A DNA stretch of 6,664 nucleotides from MWBF01 sp964614645 (GCA_964614645.1 CAZTMA010000204.1:1-6664); one strand, 5' to 3'. Shown: positions 1 to 5,755, numbered from the stretch's first letter. Made by a program: numbers and translations. Notes: generated by a model not told the origin, from the letters alone.

Positions 1-34
1 GCTCGGGGTTGCTGGATGCGCGGCCGGATGACAT
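1..34 (-). CDS. Possible 5' end of a leaderless gene leaving the window
   Basis: An ATG at 34-32 opens a frame of eleven codons (M-S-S-G-R-A-S-S-N-P-E) that reaches the left edge without a stop. It begins seven bases after an extended -10 element (TGCTATAAT), so transcription would be expected to start at or within a base or two of the A of this ATG and the message would have no leader or Shine-Dalgarno site. Too little protein is visible to name a family. The frame is short enough to be open by chance; the promoter position is the only real support. Confidence 0.3.
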   Translation of the reverse strand, partial: MSSGRASSNPE

Positions 35-40
35 GCGCGC

Positions 41-49
41 ATTATAGCA
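41..49 (-). promoter_or_regulatory. Extended -10 promoter element reading left
   Basis: On the minus strand TATAAT (46-41) is a perfect -10 hexamer and is preceded by TG plus one base (49-47), the extended -10 arrangement. I see no good -35 hexamer 16-18 bases upstream, where the inverted repeat at 63-136 lies; extended -10 promoters can do without one. It would serve the gene leaving the left edge. Confidence 0.45.
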
Positions 50-62
50 CAGGCCTACGTCG

Positions 63-136
63 AACCGCGAAGACGCTAAGGACGCAAAGGACAGATTGCT
101 TCTTAGCCACTTTGCGTTCTTGGCGTCTTCGCGGTT
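63..136. repeat. 27-bp inverted repeat made of CGCnAAG(G)A units, overlapping the glycosyltransferase stop codon
   Basis: The arms are 63-89 and 110-136, matching at 25 of 27 positions around a 20-base loop. The left arm is itself three near-tandem units, CGCGAAGA (66-73), CGCTAAGGA (74-82) and CGCAAAGGA (83-91). The two arm mismatches (77/122 and 81/118) become G-U pairs in plus-strand RNA but A-C mismatches in minus-strand RNA, so the hairpin is stronger in RNA read to the right. The right arm includes two bases of the TAA stop of the glycosyltransferase. It could end that transcript, although no T-run follows, or be one copy of a dispersed genomic repeat. Arms of this type look familiar as interspersed repeats of environmental bacteria, which is recollection and not a search. 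Confidence 0.85.
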
Positions 137-1250
137 ACATCGGTTCCATTCTGGACATCATCTGCGCGTAGACGCGTGCAGTCGCCGCTGCCACCTGCGC
201 CTGCGTGAACTGCGCCAGCACGCGTGCCCGGCCCGCGACCGCAAGCGCGGCGCGCAGCGCCGGATCATCCGCCAGCGCATCGAGGGTGCTCGCCAGCGCG
301 GCGACTTCTCCCTCGGGAAAGACCAGGCCCGCGTCACCGATGACGTGCGGAATCTCGCCGCAGTCAGAGCCGACGACAGGCACGCCGCAGGCCATCGCCT
401 CGATGAGCACGCGACCGAACTGCTCCACCCAGTTGGGCCGGCTGACCGAGGGCAAAACGAGCGCGTCCAGCGCCCGGTAGAATCGGACCATCTCCGTCGA
501 AGGCAGTCGCCCGAGGAAATGCACCCGCTCTCCGATGCCAAGCTCCGCGGCCAGCCCGGCCAGGTCCTCCCGCGCCGGCCCATCACCGAGCAGCCGCACT
601 TCCCAGGCCACATTGTGCAGCCGCTTGCAGGCGCGCAGCAGCACATCTACGCCCTTCTCGGGCACGAGCCGCCCGGCGTAGCCGATGACGAAGGTGGAAT
701 GCTCCGGCCGCGGGCCGGGGGCGAACAGGTCAGGGTCAACTCCGAACTGCGGGATGACTGTGACAGGGCCGGTGTAGCCCTTGCCGCGCAGCACACGAAC
801 CGCATCCTGGTTGCCCGCAATGGCGTAGGCGGCGCGGCGATAGTTGATCTGTTCCATGCGGCGGAAGGGCCACGGATAGCGCCGGGGGAGGTTCTGCCAG
901 GTGAAAAAGAGGCTGCGGGCGCGCACACGCGCGCCCGCAGCCAGCGCGTGCCAGGTTGCCAGGTTGTAGGGTTCCTCGTCCATGTGGAGGACATCGGGCC
1001 GCAGCCCGCGCAGCAGGCGGCCCAGCGTGGGGTAGAAGTGGAGGTGGAATTGGCCGTTAAGAGCCAGCGGCGCGACGACGAGATCATAGCCGGCCGTATG
1101 GCCGCGTTCGAGCCGTAGGGCCGTGCGGCCCTCCTGCCAGGTTGCCGGCACGATGGCAGTCAACTCGAGGCCGGGCACGCGCGCTAACTCCTCCAGCTTG
1201 CGCTGATAGGCGCCGATGACCAGGGCTTTCGAGACGTAGACAACACGCAT
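135..1250 (-). CDS. Glycosyltransferase, family 4 (GT-B fold)
   Basis: Predicted cytoplasmic or membrane-associated retaining glycosyltransferase of 371 residues that would move a sugar from a nucleotide-sugar donor to a polysaccharide, glycolipid or other acceptor; donor and acceptor cannot be read from sequence. The N-terminal half (about 1-175) is the acceptor-side Rossmann domain, with DVLHMDEEP at 86-94. The C-terminal half holds the donor site: GYAGRLVPEKG (190-200) with R194 and K199 as likely phosphate contacts, LGDGP (221-225), and the E-x7-E motif (E276, E284) in EQFGRVLIEAMACGVP. The frame is open 42 codons further upstream to 1376, but homology begins at MRVVYVSKAL, so I chose the ATG at 1250. 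That start has no clear Shine-Dalgarno sequence (AACCTTTT precedes it). A strong terminator-like hairpin lies inside the gene at residues about 103-114. No partner polysaccharide genes are visible. Confidence 0.9.
   Translation of the reverse strand: MRVVYVSKALVIGAYQRKLEELARVPGLELTAIVPATWQEGRTALRLERGHTAGYDLVVAPLALNGQFHLHFYPTLGRLLRGLRPDVLHMDEEPYNLATWHALAAGARVRARSLFFTWQNLPRRYPWPFRRMEQINYRRAAYAIAGNQDAVRVLRGKGYTGPVTVIPQFGVDPDLFAPGPRPEHSTFVIGYAGRLVPEKGVDVLLRACKRLHNVAWEVRLLGDGPAREDLAGLAAELGIGERVHFLGRLPSTEMVRFYRALDALVLPSVSRPNWVEQFGRVLIEAMACGVPVVGSDCGEIPHVIGDAGLVFPEGEVAALASTLDALADDPALRAALAVAGRARVLAQFTQAQVAAATARVYAQMMSRMEPM
901..942 (-). terminator. Intrinsic-terminator-like hairpin inside the glycosyltransferase gene
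   Basis: A perfect 14-bp stem (911-924 GGCTGCGGGCGCGC pairing with 929-942) closes a four-base loop. Read in the direction of the gene, the stem is followed at once by TCTTTTTC (910-903), with TTTTT at 908-904. This is the layout of a Rho-independent terminator, in the sense strand of a coding region. The bases encode the stretch L-A-A-G-A-R-V-R-A-R-S-L-F-F. Whether RNA polymerase stops here is unknown; translation through the stem could suppress it. Confidence 0.45.
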
Positions 1251-1294
1251 AAAAGGTTTTTCGGCTGAAAGTTGACACCTGAGATGTGTTCTGG

Positions 1295-1309
1295 CGCCTA
1301 TTTTAGGCG
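1295..1309. promoter_or_regulatory. Palindrome upstream of the glycosyltransferase, possible operator or -10 site
   Basis: CGCCTA TTT TAGGCG is a perfect 6-bp inverted repeat with a three-base centre. It lies about 45 bases upstream of the glycosyltransferase ATG and just upstream of the spoVS promoter. On the minus strand its centre reads TAAAAT (1305-1300), a fair -10 hexamer, but no good -35 sits at 16-18 bases from it. It is AT-centred and GC-flanked, as many repressor sites are. Nothing ties it to a known regulator. Confidence 0.3.
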
Positions 1310-1327
1310 AACTTCGTTGCGCGCCGC

Positions 1328-1356
1328 TTGCGTTTCCGCTGGAACAGGTGTAAAAT
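1328..1356 (+). promoter_or_regulatory. Probable spoVS promoter
   Basis: TTGCGT (1328-1333), a 17-base spacer and TAAAAT (1351-1356) fit a housekeeping sigma promoter with a good -10 and a half-matched -35. Transcription would start near 1363, leaving a leader of about 73 bases that ends in the strong ribosome binding site. The leader has a possible GGTGGC/GCCACC stem (1369-1374 with 1395-1400), too weak to call as an element. Confidence 0.45.
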
Positions 1357-1423
1357 CGGTCACGAGCGGGTGGCACATACCGGATGCTGACACCGCCACC
1401 GTCTACGTTACACGTCGTGCCGC

Positions 1424-1430
1424 AAGGAGG
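1424..1430 (+). promoter_or_regulatory. Strong ribosome binding site of spoVS
   Basis: AAGGAGG, a full complement to the 16S rRNA tail, ends five bases before the ATG at 1436. It fixes the start of spoVS and predicts efficient translation. Confidence 0.85.
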
Positions 1431-1435
1431 CAGCC

Positions 1436-1699
1436 ATGGATGTCATTAAGGTCTCCGCTCACTCTCGCTCCACCGCAGTGGCCGGCGCGATTGCCGGCGT
1501 CATGCGCGACACGCGCCATGCCGAGGTACAGGCCATCGGGGCCAGTGCGGTGAACCAGGCCGTTAAGGCAATCGCCATCGCCCGCAACTACCTTGCACTG
1601 GACGGCATTGAATTGATCTGCTTCCCCGAGTTTGTCGAGATCGACATCGAGGGAAAGGAACGCACGGCGGTCAAACTTATCATCGAGGCGCGAGCCTGA
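1436..1699 (+). CDS. spoVS: Stage V sporulation protein S (SpoVS), Alba-like
   Basis: An 87-residue protein, the usual full length of the SpoVS family, and close to B. subtilis SpoVS along its length: MDVIKVSAHSRSTAVAGAIA at the start, the core QAIGASAVNQAVKAIAIAR (32-50), then LICFPEFVEIDIEGKERTA and the ending KLIIEARA. The family has an Alba-like fold and is inferred to bind nucleic acid. In B. subtilis its loss affects septation and stage V of sporulation, but it is also found in many bacteria that do not sporulate, so presence here does not show sporulation. It is cytoplasmic and carries no signal or membrane segment. It has its own promoter, a consensus ribosome binding site and a terminator, so is probably transcribed alone. 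It converges on ricT with 82 bases between the stops. Confidence 0.96.
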   Translation: MDVIKVSAHSRSTAVAGAIAGVMRDTRHAEVQAIGASAVNQAVKAIAIARNYLALDGIELICFPEFVEIDIEGKERTAVKLIIEARA

Positions 1700-1724
1700 C
1701 CTGCATACCGGGTATTGCACAAGT

Positions 1725-1760
1725 ACAAGCGGGCAGCCAACTACTGCCCGCTTGTTTGTT
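1725..1760 (+). terminator. Rho-independent terminator of spoVS
   Basis: A perfect 12-bp stem (1725-1736 ACAAGCGGGCAG with 1744-1755) encloses a seven-base loop and runs into TTGTT. It lies 25 bases after the spoVS stop. On the other strand the stem is followed by ACTTGTG, a poor T-tract, so it favours the plus strand but may also slow transcription coming out of ricT, whose stop is 26 bases away. Confidence 0.85.
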
Positions 1761-1781
1761 CTCAGAAGCCAGGGGCAAGCG

Positions 1782-2825
1782 CTACGTACGCTTGCGGCGG
1801 CGCGAGCGCGGGCGACGCGGCCCGGCAGGGCCTTCTCTGCCCGCCGTCGCGCGCGGACCTGGGGGCCGGTCACCCTCACCGGATACCAGCTCCGCGGGAG
1901 GCTTGCCGGCCGCTCCTGTGATGTCCACATCTTCAGTGGTCAGCGGCGCTTCGGCCAGCCCCTCAAGCGCTTCAGGCGTAGCAACGATCCCTGCGTTGCG
2001 CGTCTGGGCGCTCAGATCGAGTCCCGGCTCCGGCACGGCCATATCCACCATCTGCCGCGAGTCATTCGGCCCCTCCACCAGCACACTGATCGAGTTAGCC
2101 AGCACGTGCACCTGCCTGACCTTACCGACGCCTTGTGGTGTTTCGATTATGCTGTTGACGCGTGGCATCTGTTTGCGTGCTTCTGTGTAGAAGTCGTTCT
2201 CGTAGGACAGGCAGCAGAGCAGGCGACCGCACAAGCCTGAAACCTCCGGCGCGTTGAGCGGCAGGTCCTGCGCCTTTGCCATCTTGATGGAGACGGGTGT
2301 GAACTCGCGCAGCCACGACGCACAGCACAGCTCGCGGCCGCATTTGCCGAATCCACCGATGAATTTGGCTTCGTCGCGCACGCCCACCTGGCGCATCTCA
2401 ACGCGCGTGCGCAAGGCCTGGGACAGCTCATGCACCAGGTTGCGGAAGTCTACGCGCTGGTCCGAGGTGAAGTACACCACTGCGCTGGCGCCGTCGAAGC
2501 TGAACTCGACCTTGACGACCTTGATGTCCATGCGCAAGGCCGCAGCGCGCTGCTTGCAGATTGCCAGCGCCTCCGGCTCGCGGTGCATCATCTGGTCGTT
2601 CTGCACCATGTCCCAGGCGGTCGCGCGGCGCACAACCGGCTTGAGCGTGCCGCTGATTTCGTCTGTGCCGACCGCACGCGGCGTGAGGGCCACCTGGCCC
2701 AGCGTCCGCCCGCGCGAGGTTTCCACGACGACATATTCCCCGGTAGCCAGGTCTTCAACTCCGGCCGGGTCGAAGTAGTATATCTTGGTAACGGGCCTGA
2801 ATGCCACGCCCACAACGACAGGCAT
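1782..2825 (-). CDS. ricT: RicT (YaaT), PSP1-domain Fe-S protein
   Basis: A 347-residue PSP1-family protein. In B. subtilis RicT joins RicA and RicF in a cytoplasmic complex carrying [4Fe-4S] clusters that directs RNase Y-dependent mRNA maturation and affects competence, biofilm formation and sporulation. The PSP1 domain covers about residues 1-225. The six cluster-ligand cysteines are all present, in GKCGRELCC (C162, C167, C168) and GLCGRLLCC (C199, C204, C205), with FIGGFGKCG before the first set. Residues about 270 to the end are an extra tail rich in Pro, Gly and Glu that finishes with RRPRSRRRKRT. I chose the ATG at 2825 because GAGGAG (2839-2834) ends eight bases before it; a GTG at 2834 is in frame but overlaps that site. 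Thirty bases separate it from holB upstream, so the two should share a transcript, as in B. subtilis. Confidence 0.94.
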   Translation of the reverse strand: MPVVVGVAFRPVTKIYYFDPAGVEDLATGEYVVVETSRGRTLGQVALTPRAVGTDEISGTLKPVVRRATAWDMVQNDQMMHREPEALAICKQRAAALRMDIKVVKVEFSFDGASAVVYFTSDQRVDFRNLVHELSQALRTRVEMRQVGVRDEAKFIGGFGKCGRELCCASWLREFTPVSIKMAKAQDLPLNAPEVSGLCGRLLCCLSYENDFYTEARKQMPRVNSIIETPQGVGKVRQVHVLANSISVLVEGPNDSRQMVDMAVPEPGLDLSAQTRNAGIVATPEALEGLAEAPLTTEDVDITGAAGKPPAELVSGEGDRPPGPRATAGREGPAGPRRPRSRRRKRT

Positions 2826-2855
2826 CTCGGTCACTCCTCGTAAGCTCGGATTGCG

Positions 2856-3839
2856 CTACACGACGGCTGGCTTTGGCAGGCGCAGCAGCATGACATCCAG
2901 CGTCAGCCTGAGGTTAGCGTTGGCGCGGATGCGGTGCAGCGTCTGCATGAGGTCGGTGAGCGCAGACTGCACCTGCTCGGTGCCGAATAGCTCGGCCTGC
3001 TGCAGCAATTGCGGTTTGCGGTCCAGGTTCAACACGGCTTCGGGCAGGCGCTGTTGGACGAGCAGGACATCGCGCCACCAGGTGGCCCACAACCCAAGCA
3101 CCGTCTCCACATCGTCGGCCCGGCTAAGTTTCTCGGCATAGGCCAGGCGGACAATCGGGTTGCCGGCGACCAGGCTGAGCAGGTCATCGAGGTGTTTCGT
3201 GCGCCTGTCCCATAACTCGGGGTCGGTGTGCGCCGTAACAGCCCAGCCCAGTCGCCCCGCGCTGAGCCGCGCGAGCAGCCGCGCGCGTTCCTCGTCGAGG
3301 CCCCAGCGCGTCTCCAGCGCGGCCTGGAGTTGGTCAAGCGGCATGGGCCGCAGACCCATGATCTGGCAGCGCGAGAGGATGGTCGGCAGGACCTGATCCC
3401 GCCGGTTGCTGGTCAAGAGCAGGACGACATGCGGTGCAGGTTCCTCCAGGGTCTTGAGCAGCGCGTTGGCCGCGGGCGGCGTGGCGCGCTCTATCTCGCG
3501 GATGATGAACACCTTGCGCTTGCCTTCGAGCGGCGCAATAGATGCGTCGGTCTGCAAGTCGCGCACCTGGTCAATCTGGATGGTGTTCTTCTCAGCCTTG
3601 ACCAGTTGGACATCAGGATAGCGGCCCTCCGCCACGCGGCGACAGGCCGAGCAGACCCCGCAAGGCGGGCCCTCTCCGCGCTCGCACACCAATGCCTGCG
3701 CGACCGCGCGCGCGACCGTCGTCTTGCCGACTGCGGCCGGGCCGGTGAACAGGTAGGCGTGGCTGGGCCGCCCGCTGCGGATGGCCTGGCCGAGCAGGTC
3801 GAGCGCCCACTCGTGTCCGACGACAGGCCAGCTCATCAT
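2856..3839 (-). CDS. holB: DNA polymerase III clamp loader, delta prime subunit (HolB)
   Basis: A 327-residue AAA+ protein of the clamp loader that opens the sliding clamp and places it on primed DNA at the replication fork. Visible in order: SHAYLFTGPAAVGKTT (26-41) with an intact Walker A; a zinc-binding set C52, C60, C63 and C66; the FIIREIERA region (111-119) where Walker B would lie, without the usual acidic DE pair; NALLKTLEEP (125-134); TSN (143-145) as sensor 1; and ILSRC (154-158), the SRC motif. The helical C-terminal domain fills the rest. Intact Walker A leaves ATP binding possible, though delta prime subunits often do not hydrolyse it. DnaX is an alternative but would be longer. 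The frame is open back to 3956, but homology starts at MMSWPVVGHEWA. The ATG at 3839 has AGGA ten bases upstream, and the second ATG (3836) is also possible. Confidence 0.93.
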   Translation of the reverse strand: MMSWPVVGHEWALDLLGQAIRSGRPSHAYLFTGPAAVGKTTVARAVAQALVCERGEGPPCGVCSACRRVAEGRYPDVQLVKAEKNTIQIDQVRDLQTDASIAPLEGKRKVFIIREIERATPPAANALLKTLEEPAPHVVLLLTSNRRDQVLPTILSRCQIMGLRPMPLDQLQAALETRWGLDEERARLLARLSAGRLGWAVTAHTDPELWDRRTKHLDDLLSLVAGNPIVRLAYAEKLSRADDVETVLGLWATWWRDVLLVQQRLPEAVLNLDRKPQLLQQAELFGTEQVQSALTDLMQTLHRIRANANLRLTLDVMLLRLPKPAVV

Positions 3840-3872
3840 GCGGGCTTGTTCCTGAGGTGTACCATGGCGGCT

Positions 3873-3901
3873 ATTGTAACATACCTTACGTCGATGTCCA
3901 A
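3873..3901 (-). promoter_or_regulatory. Promoter of the holB-ricT operon
   Basis: On the minus strand TTGGAC (3901-3896), a 17-base spacer and TACAAT (3878-3873) fit a housekeeping promoter. TG plus one base (3881-3879) directly before the -10 makes it an extended -10 type, which offsets the weak -35. Transcription would start near 3866, giving a 27-base leader before the ATG at 3839. That rules out the longer upstream holB starts. Confidence 0.6.
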
Positions 3902-3918
3902 CGTCTCGCGTCCGGCGG

Positions 3919-3948
3919 TTGACACTTCTCAGCGCGCGGGCGTATGAT
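3919..3948 (+). promoter_or_regulatory. Promoter of hutI
   Basis: TTGACA (3919-3924) is a perfect -35; after an 18-base spacer TATGAT (3943-3948) matches the -10 consensus at five of six positions. Transcription would start near 3955, about 20 bases before the gene. It stands back to back with the holB promoter, 17 bases between the two -35 hexamers. No repressor-type palindrome is obvious over it. Confidence 0.75.
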
Positions 3949-3963
3949 GCCGCCATCTACCCT

Positions 3964-3969
3964 GGGAGG
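3964..3969 (+). promoter_or_regulatory. Ribosome binding site of hutI
   Basis: GGGAGG ends five bases before the ATG at 3975 and fixes that start. Confidence 0.75.
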
Positions 3970-3974
3970 CCGCC

Positions 3975-5249
3975 ATGCACGCTGATTTGCTCATCCATAA
4001 CATCGGCCAGCTCGTCACATCCACGGGTGGGCCGCGCCGCGGGCCGGCCATGCGGGAACTCACCGTCATTGAGGACGCGGCGGTCGCGGCTGCAGACGGG
4101 CGCATCCTCGCCGTGGGCTCCAGCCGCGAAGTGACGGGCGGGGTCACTGCCGCGCAGACCCTGGATGCCCGCGGCCGCGCAGTCATTCCGGGCTTCGTGG
4201 ACCCGCACACGCATCTGCCGTGGGCAGGCCACCGCGCGGCGGAGTTTGAGATGCGCATCGGCGGTGCTACTTACATGGAGATCATGGCTGCGGGCGGCGG
4301 CATCGTGCGCACCGTTGCCGACACGCGTGCTGCATCGCTCGCCCAGCTCGTCTCGGAGACGCGCGGCCGGCTCGACCGGATGCTGGCACATGGCACGACC
4401 ACTGCCGAAGCCAAGACAGGCTATGGGCTGAACGTGCCCGACGAACTCAAGCAGCTTGACGCGCTGGCCGAGCTGCAACGTACCCATCCCGTCGATCTCG
4501 TGCCGACGTTCCTGGGCGCGCACGCGGTCCCTATGGAATACCGGGAGCGGGCCGGCGCGTATGTCGAACTCCTGGTGGATGAGATGCTGCCGTCAGCTTG
4601 GGCGCGCTGGCAGACGTTGCGCGACGCGTGGCCGGCCGAGCCTGCCGACTGGCCCGTCTTCTGCGATGTGTTCTGCGAGCACGGGGCGTTCGACCTGGCT
4701 CAGTCGCGGCGGATACTGGCGGCCGCGCGGCAATTAGGGTTCGGCCTGAAGATCCACGTGGACGAGTTTGCACCGCTGGGCGGGGCGCTGTTGGCAGTAG
4801 AGCTGGCCGCGGCCTCCGCCGACCACATCGTGACCACGCCGCCGGAGCACGTCGCCACGCTCGCGGCGTCCGACACGATCGGCGTTGCGCTGCCGGGCAC
4901 ACCGTTTGGCCTGGCGCATCACGACTACACCCCAGCGCGTGCCCTCATCGACCAGGGCGGTGCACTGGCCCTCGCGACCGACCTTAACCCTGGCACGTGC
5001 TGGTGCGAGAACATGCAGTTCATGGTAGCCTTGGCCTGCCGCTACATGCGGCTGCTGCCCGCGGAGGCGCTGACCGCCGCGACACTCAATGCCGCCCACG
5101 CAATCGGGCTGGGGGGCCTGGTCGGCAGCATCGAGTCGGGCAAGCTGGCCGATCTGGTCATCCTGGATACGGACGACTACCGCATGTTGGGCTATCGCTT
5201 TGGGACTAACCTCGTCGCACAGGTCATCAAGCGGGGAAGATTGTTGTAG
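3975..5249 (+). CDS. hutI: Imidazolonepropionase (HutI)
   Basis: A 424-residue amidohydrolase, EC 3.5.2.7, that opens the ring of 4-imidazolone-5-propanoate to N-formimino-L-glutamate, third step of histidine degradation, in the cytoplasm. The metal and catalytic positions are all present: PGFVDPHTHLPWAG (72-84) with H78 and H80; H261 and E264 in KIHVDEF; H284 in SADHI; and D336 in ATDLNPGT. Family signatures TAEAKTGYGL (143-152), TFLGAHAVP (178-186), DVFCEHGAF (231-239) and LPGTPFGL also match. Length is close to the 421 of B. subtilis HutI. The stretch around 205-228 (SAWARWQTLRDAWPAEPADW) seems longer than in the Bacillus protein, judged from memory. It has its own promoter and no hutH, hutU or hutG beside it, so the rest of the pathway must be elsewhere or absent. 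It converges on the MaoC gene with only 19 bases between stops, and no terminator hairpin is clear there. Confidence 0.96.
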   Translation: MHADLLIHNIGQLVTSTGGPRRGPAMRELTVIEDAAVAAADGRILAVGSSREVTGGVTAAQTLDARGRAVIPGFVDPHTHLPWAGHRAAEFEMRIGGATYMEIMAAGGGIVRTVADTRAASLAQLVSETRGRLDRMLAHGTTTAEAKTGYGLNVPDELKQLDALAELQRTHPVDLVPTFLGAHAVPMEYRERAGAYVELLVDEMLPSAWARWQTLRDAWPAEPADWPVFCDVFCEHGAFDLAQSRRILAAARQLGFGLKIHVDEFAPLGGALLAVELAAASADHIVTTPPEHVATLAASDTIGVALPGTPFGLAHHDYTPARALIDQGGALALATDLNPGTCWCENMQFMVALACRYMRLLPAEALTAATLNAAHAIGLGGLVGSIESGKLADLVILDTDDYRMLGYRFGTNLVAQVIKRGRLL

Positions 5250-5268
5250 CCTGGCTGTACAGTGCGTC

Positions 5269-5733
5269 TCAAGTACCCTGCAGCTTAATAATCATGCTCC
5301 ACGTGCCCTGCTGGGTGACTTCCCCGCGCTGGTTGATGACCTCCACATTGAAAGTGACAAGTCCGCCGCCGAGCCGGGGTACGGCCTTCTTCTCCGTGAC
5401 TTCCGCGCGCATGTGAATCGTGTCGCCAATCTTAATGACCCCGCGGAACTTCCACTCCAGCCCGCGGAAGGCCATCGCAGTCTCCGTGATGAAGCCTAAC
5501 TGCATCGCGAGGCCGGTCGCGACCGACAACCCCAGCAGGCCGTGGGCGATGCGCTCCCCGAACATACCTTGCTTCGCATGTTCGGCATCGACGTGGATGG
5601 GGTTCCAGTCGCCGCTGAGCGCGGCAAAGGCCACGATATCCGCCTCGGTGATCGTTCGTCCCTGCGATGTCACGGTGTCACCGACGCTGAATTCCTCGAA
5701 GAATAACCCGCGTTTTGCGGTAATTTCGGCCAT
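5269..5733 (-). CDS. MaoC-like hot-dog dehydratase, probable (R)-specific enoyl-CoA hydratase
   Basis: A 154-residue single hot-dog protein of the MaoC/PhaJ group, which adds water to trans-2-enoyl-CoA to give (R)-3-hydroxyacyl-CoA, in the cytoplasm and usually as a dimer. The hydratase signature is intact: FAALSGDWNPIHVDAEHA (36-53) with catalytic D42 and H47 and the conserved N44, then ERIAHGLL (60-67). Chain-length preference and pathway (fatty acid, polyhydroxyalkanoate or branched-acid use) cannot be told from sequence. The frame is open upstream into the mscS-like gene, to 5805, but the ATG at 5733 has AAGGAG (5747-5742) eight bases before it and agrees with family length. It lies 22 bases after the channel gene and should share its transcript. 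Confidence 0.9.
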   Translation of the reverse strand: MAEITAKRGLFFEEFSVGDTVTSQGRTITEADIVAFAALSGDWNPIHVDAEHAKQGMFGERIAHGLLGLSVATGLAMQLGFITETAMAFRGLEWKFRGVIKIGDTIHMRAEVTEKKAVPRLGGGLVTFNVEVINQRGEVTQQGTWSMIIKLQGT

Positions 5734-5755
5734 GAGACCTGCTCCTTGTAGGATG

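Noticed and set aside
96..1118. A 340-codon open frame on the plus strand opposite the glycosyltransferase
   Set aside because: It is the antisense shadow of a convincing GT4 gene: very rich in Arg, His and Gln, no recognisable domain, no ribosome binding site. Long antisense frames are common in GC-rich coding DNA.
1111..1135. Hairpin AGGGCC-GTGC-GGCCCT inside the glycosyltransferase
   Set aside because: Only 6 bp, in GC-rich coding sequence and without a T-run; expected by chance.
1272..1277. A perfect TTGACA on the plus strand upstream of spoVS
   Set aside because: No -10 hexamer lies 16-19 bases downstream; the nearest T/A-rich match (TATTTT) is 21 bases away, inside the palindrome.
1251..1376. 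Longer N-terminus for the glycosyltransferase
   Set aside because: The extra 42 residues resemble no family sequence and would run through the palindrome and the spoVS promoter; the domain begins at MRVVYVSKAL.
3228..3947. A 239-codon plus-strand frame opposite holB
   Set aside because: Low-complexity Arg/Ala-rich translation lying against the conserved AAA+ motifs of HolB; it would also run through both promoters upstream of holB.
3840..3956. Longer N-terminus for HolB
   Set aside because: It would begin upstream of the extended -10 promoter at 3873-3901 and has no similarity to delta prime proteins.
5250..5268. Terminator between hutI and the convergent hydratase gene
   Set aside because: The 19-base gap shows no inverted repeat with a T-run; I cannot support a terminator there.
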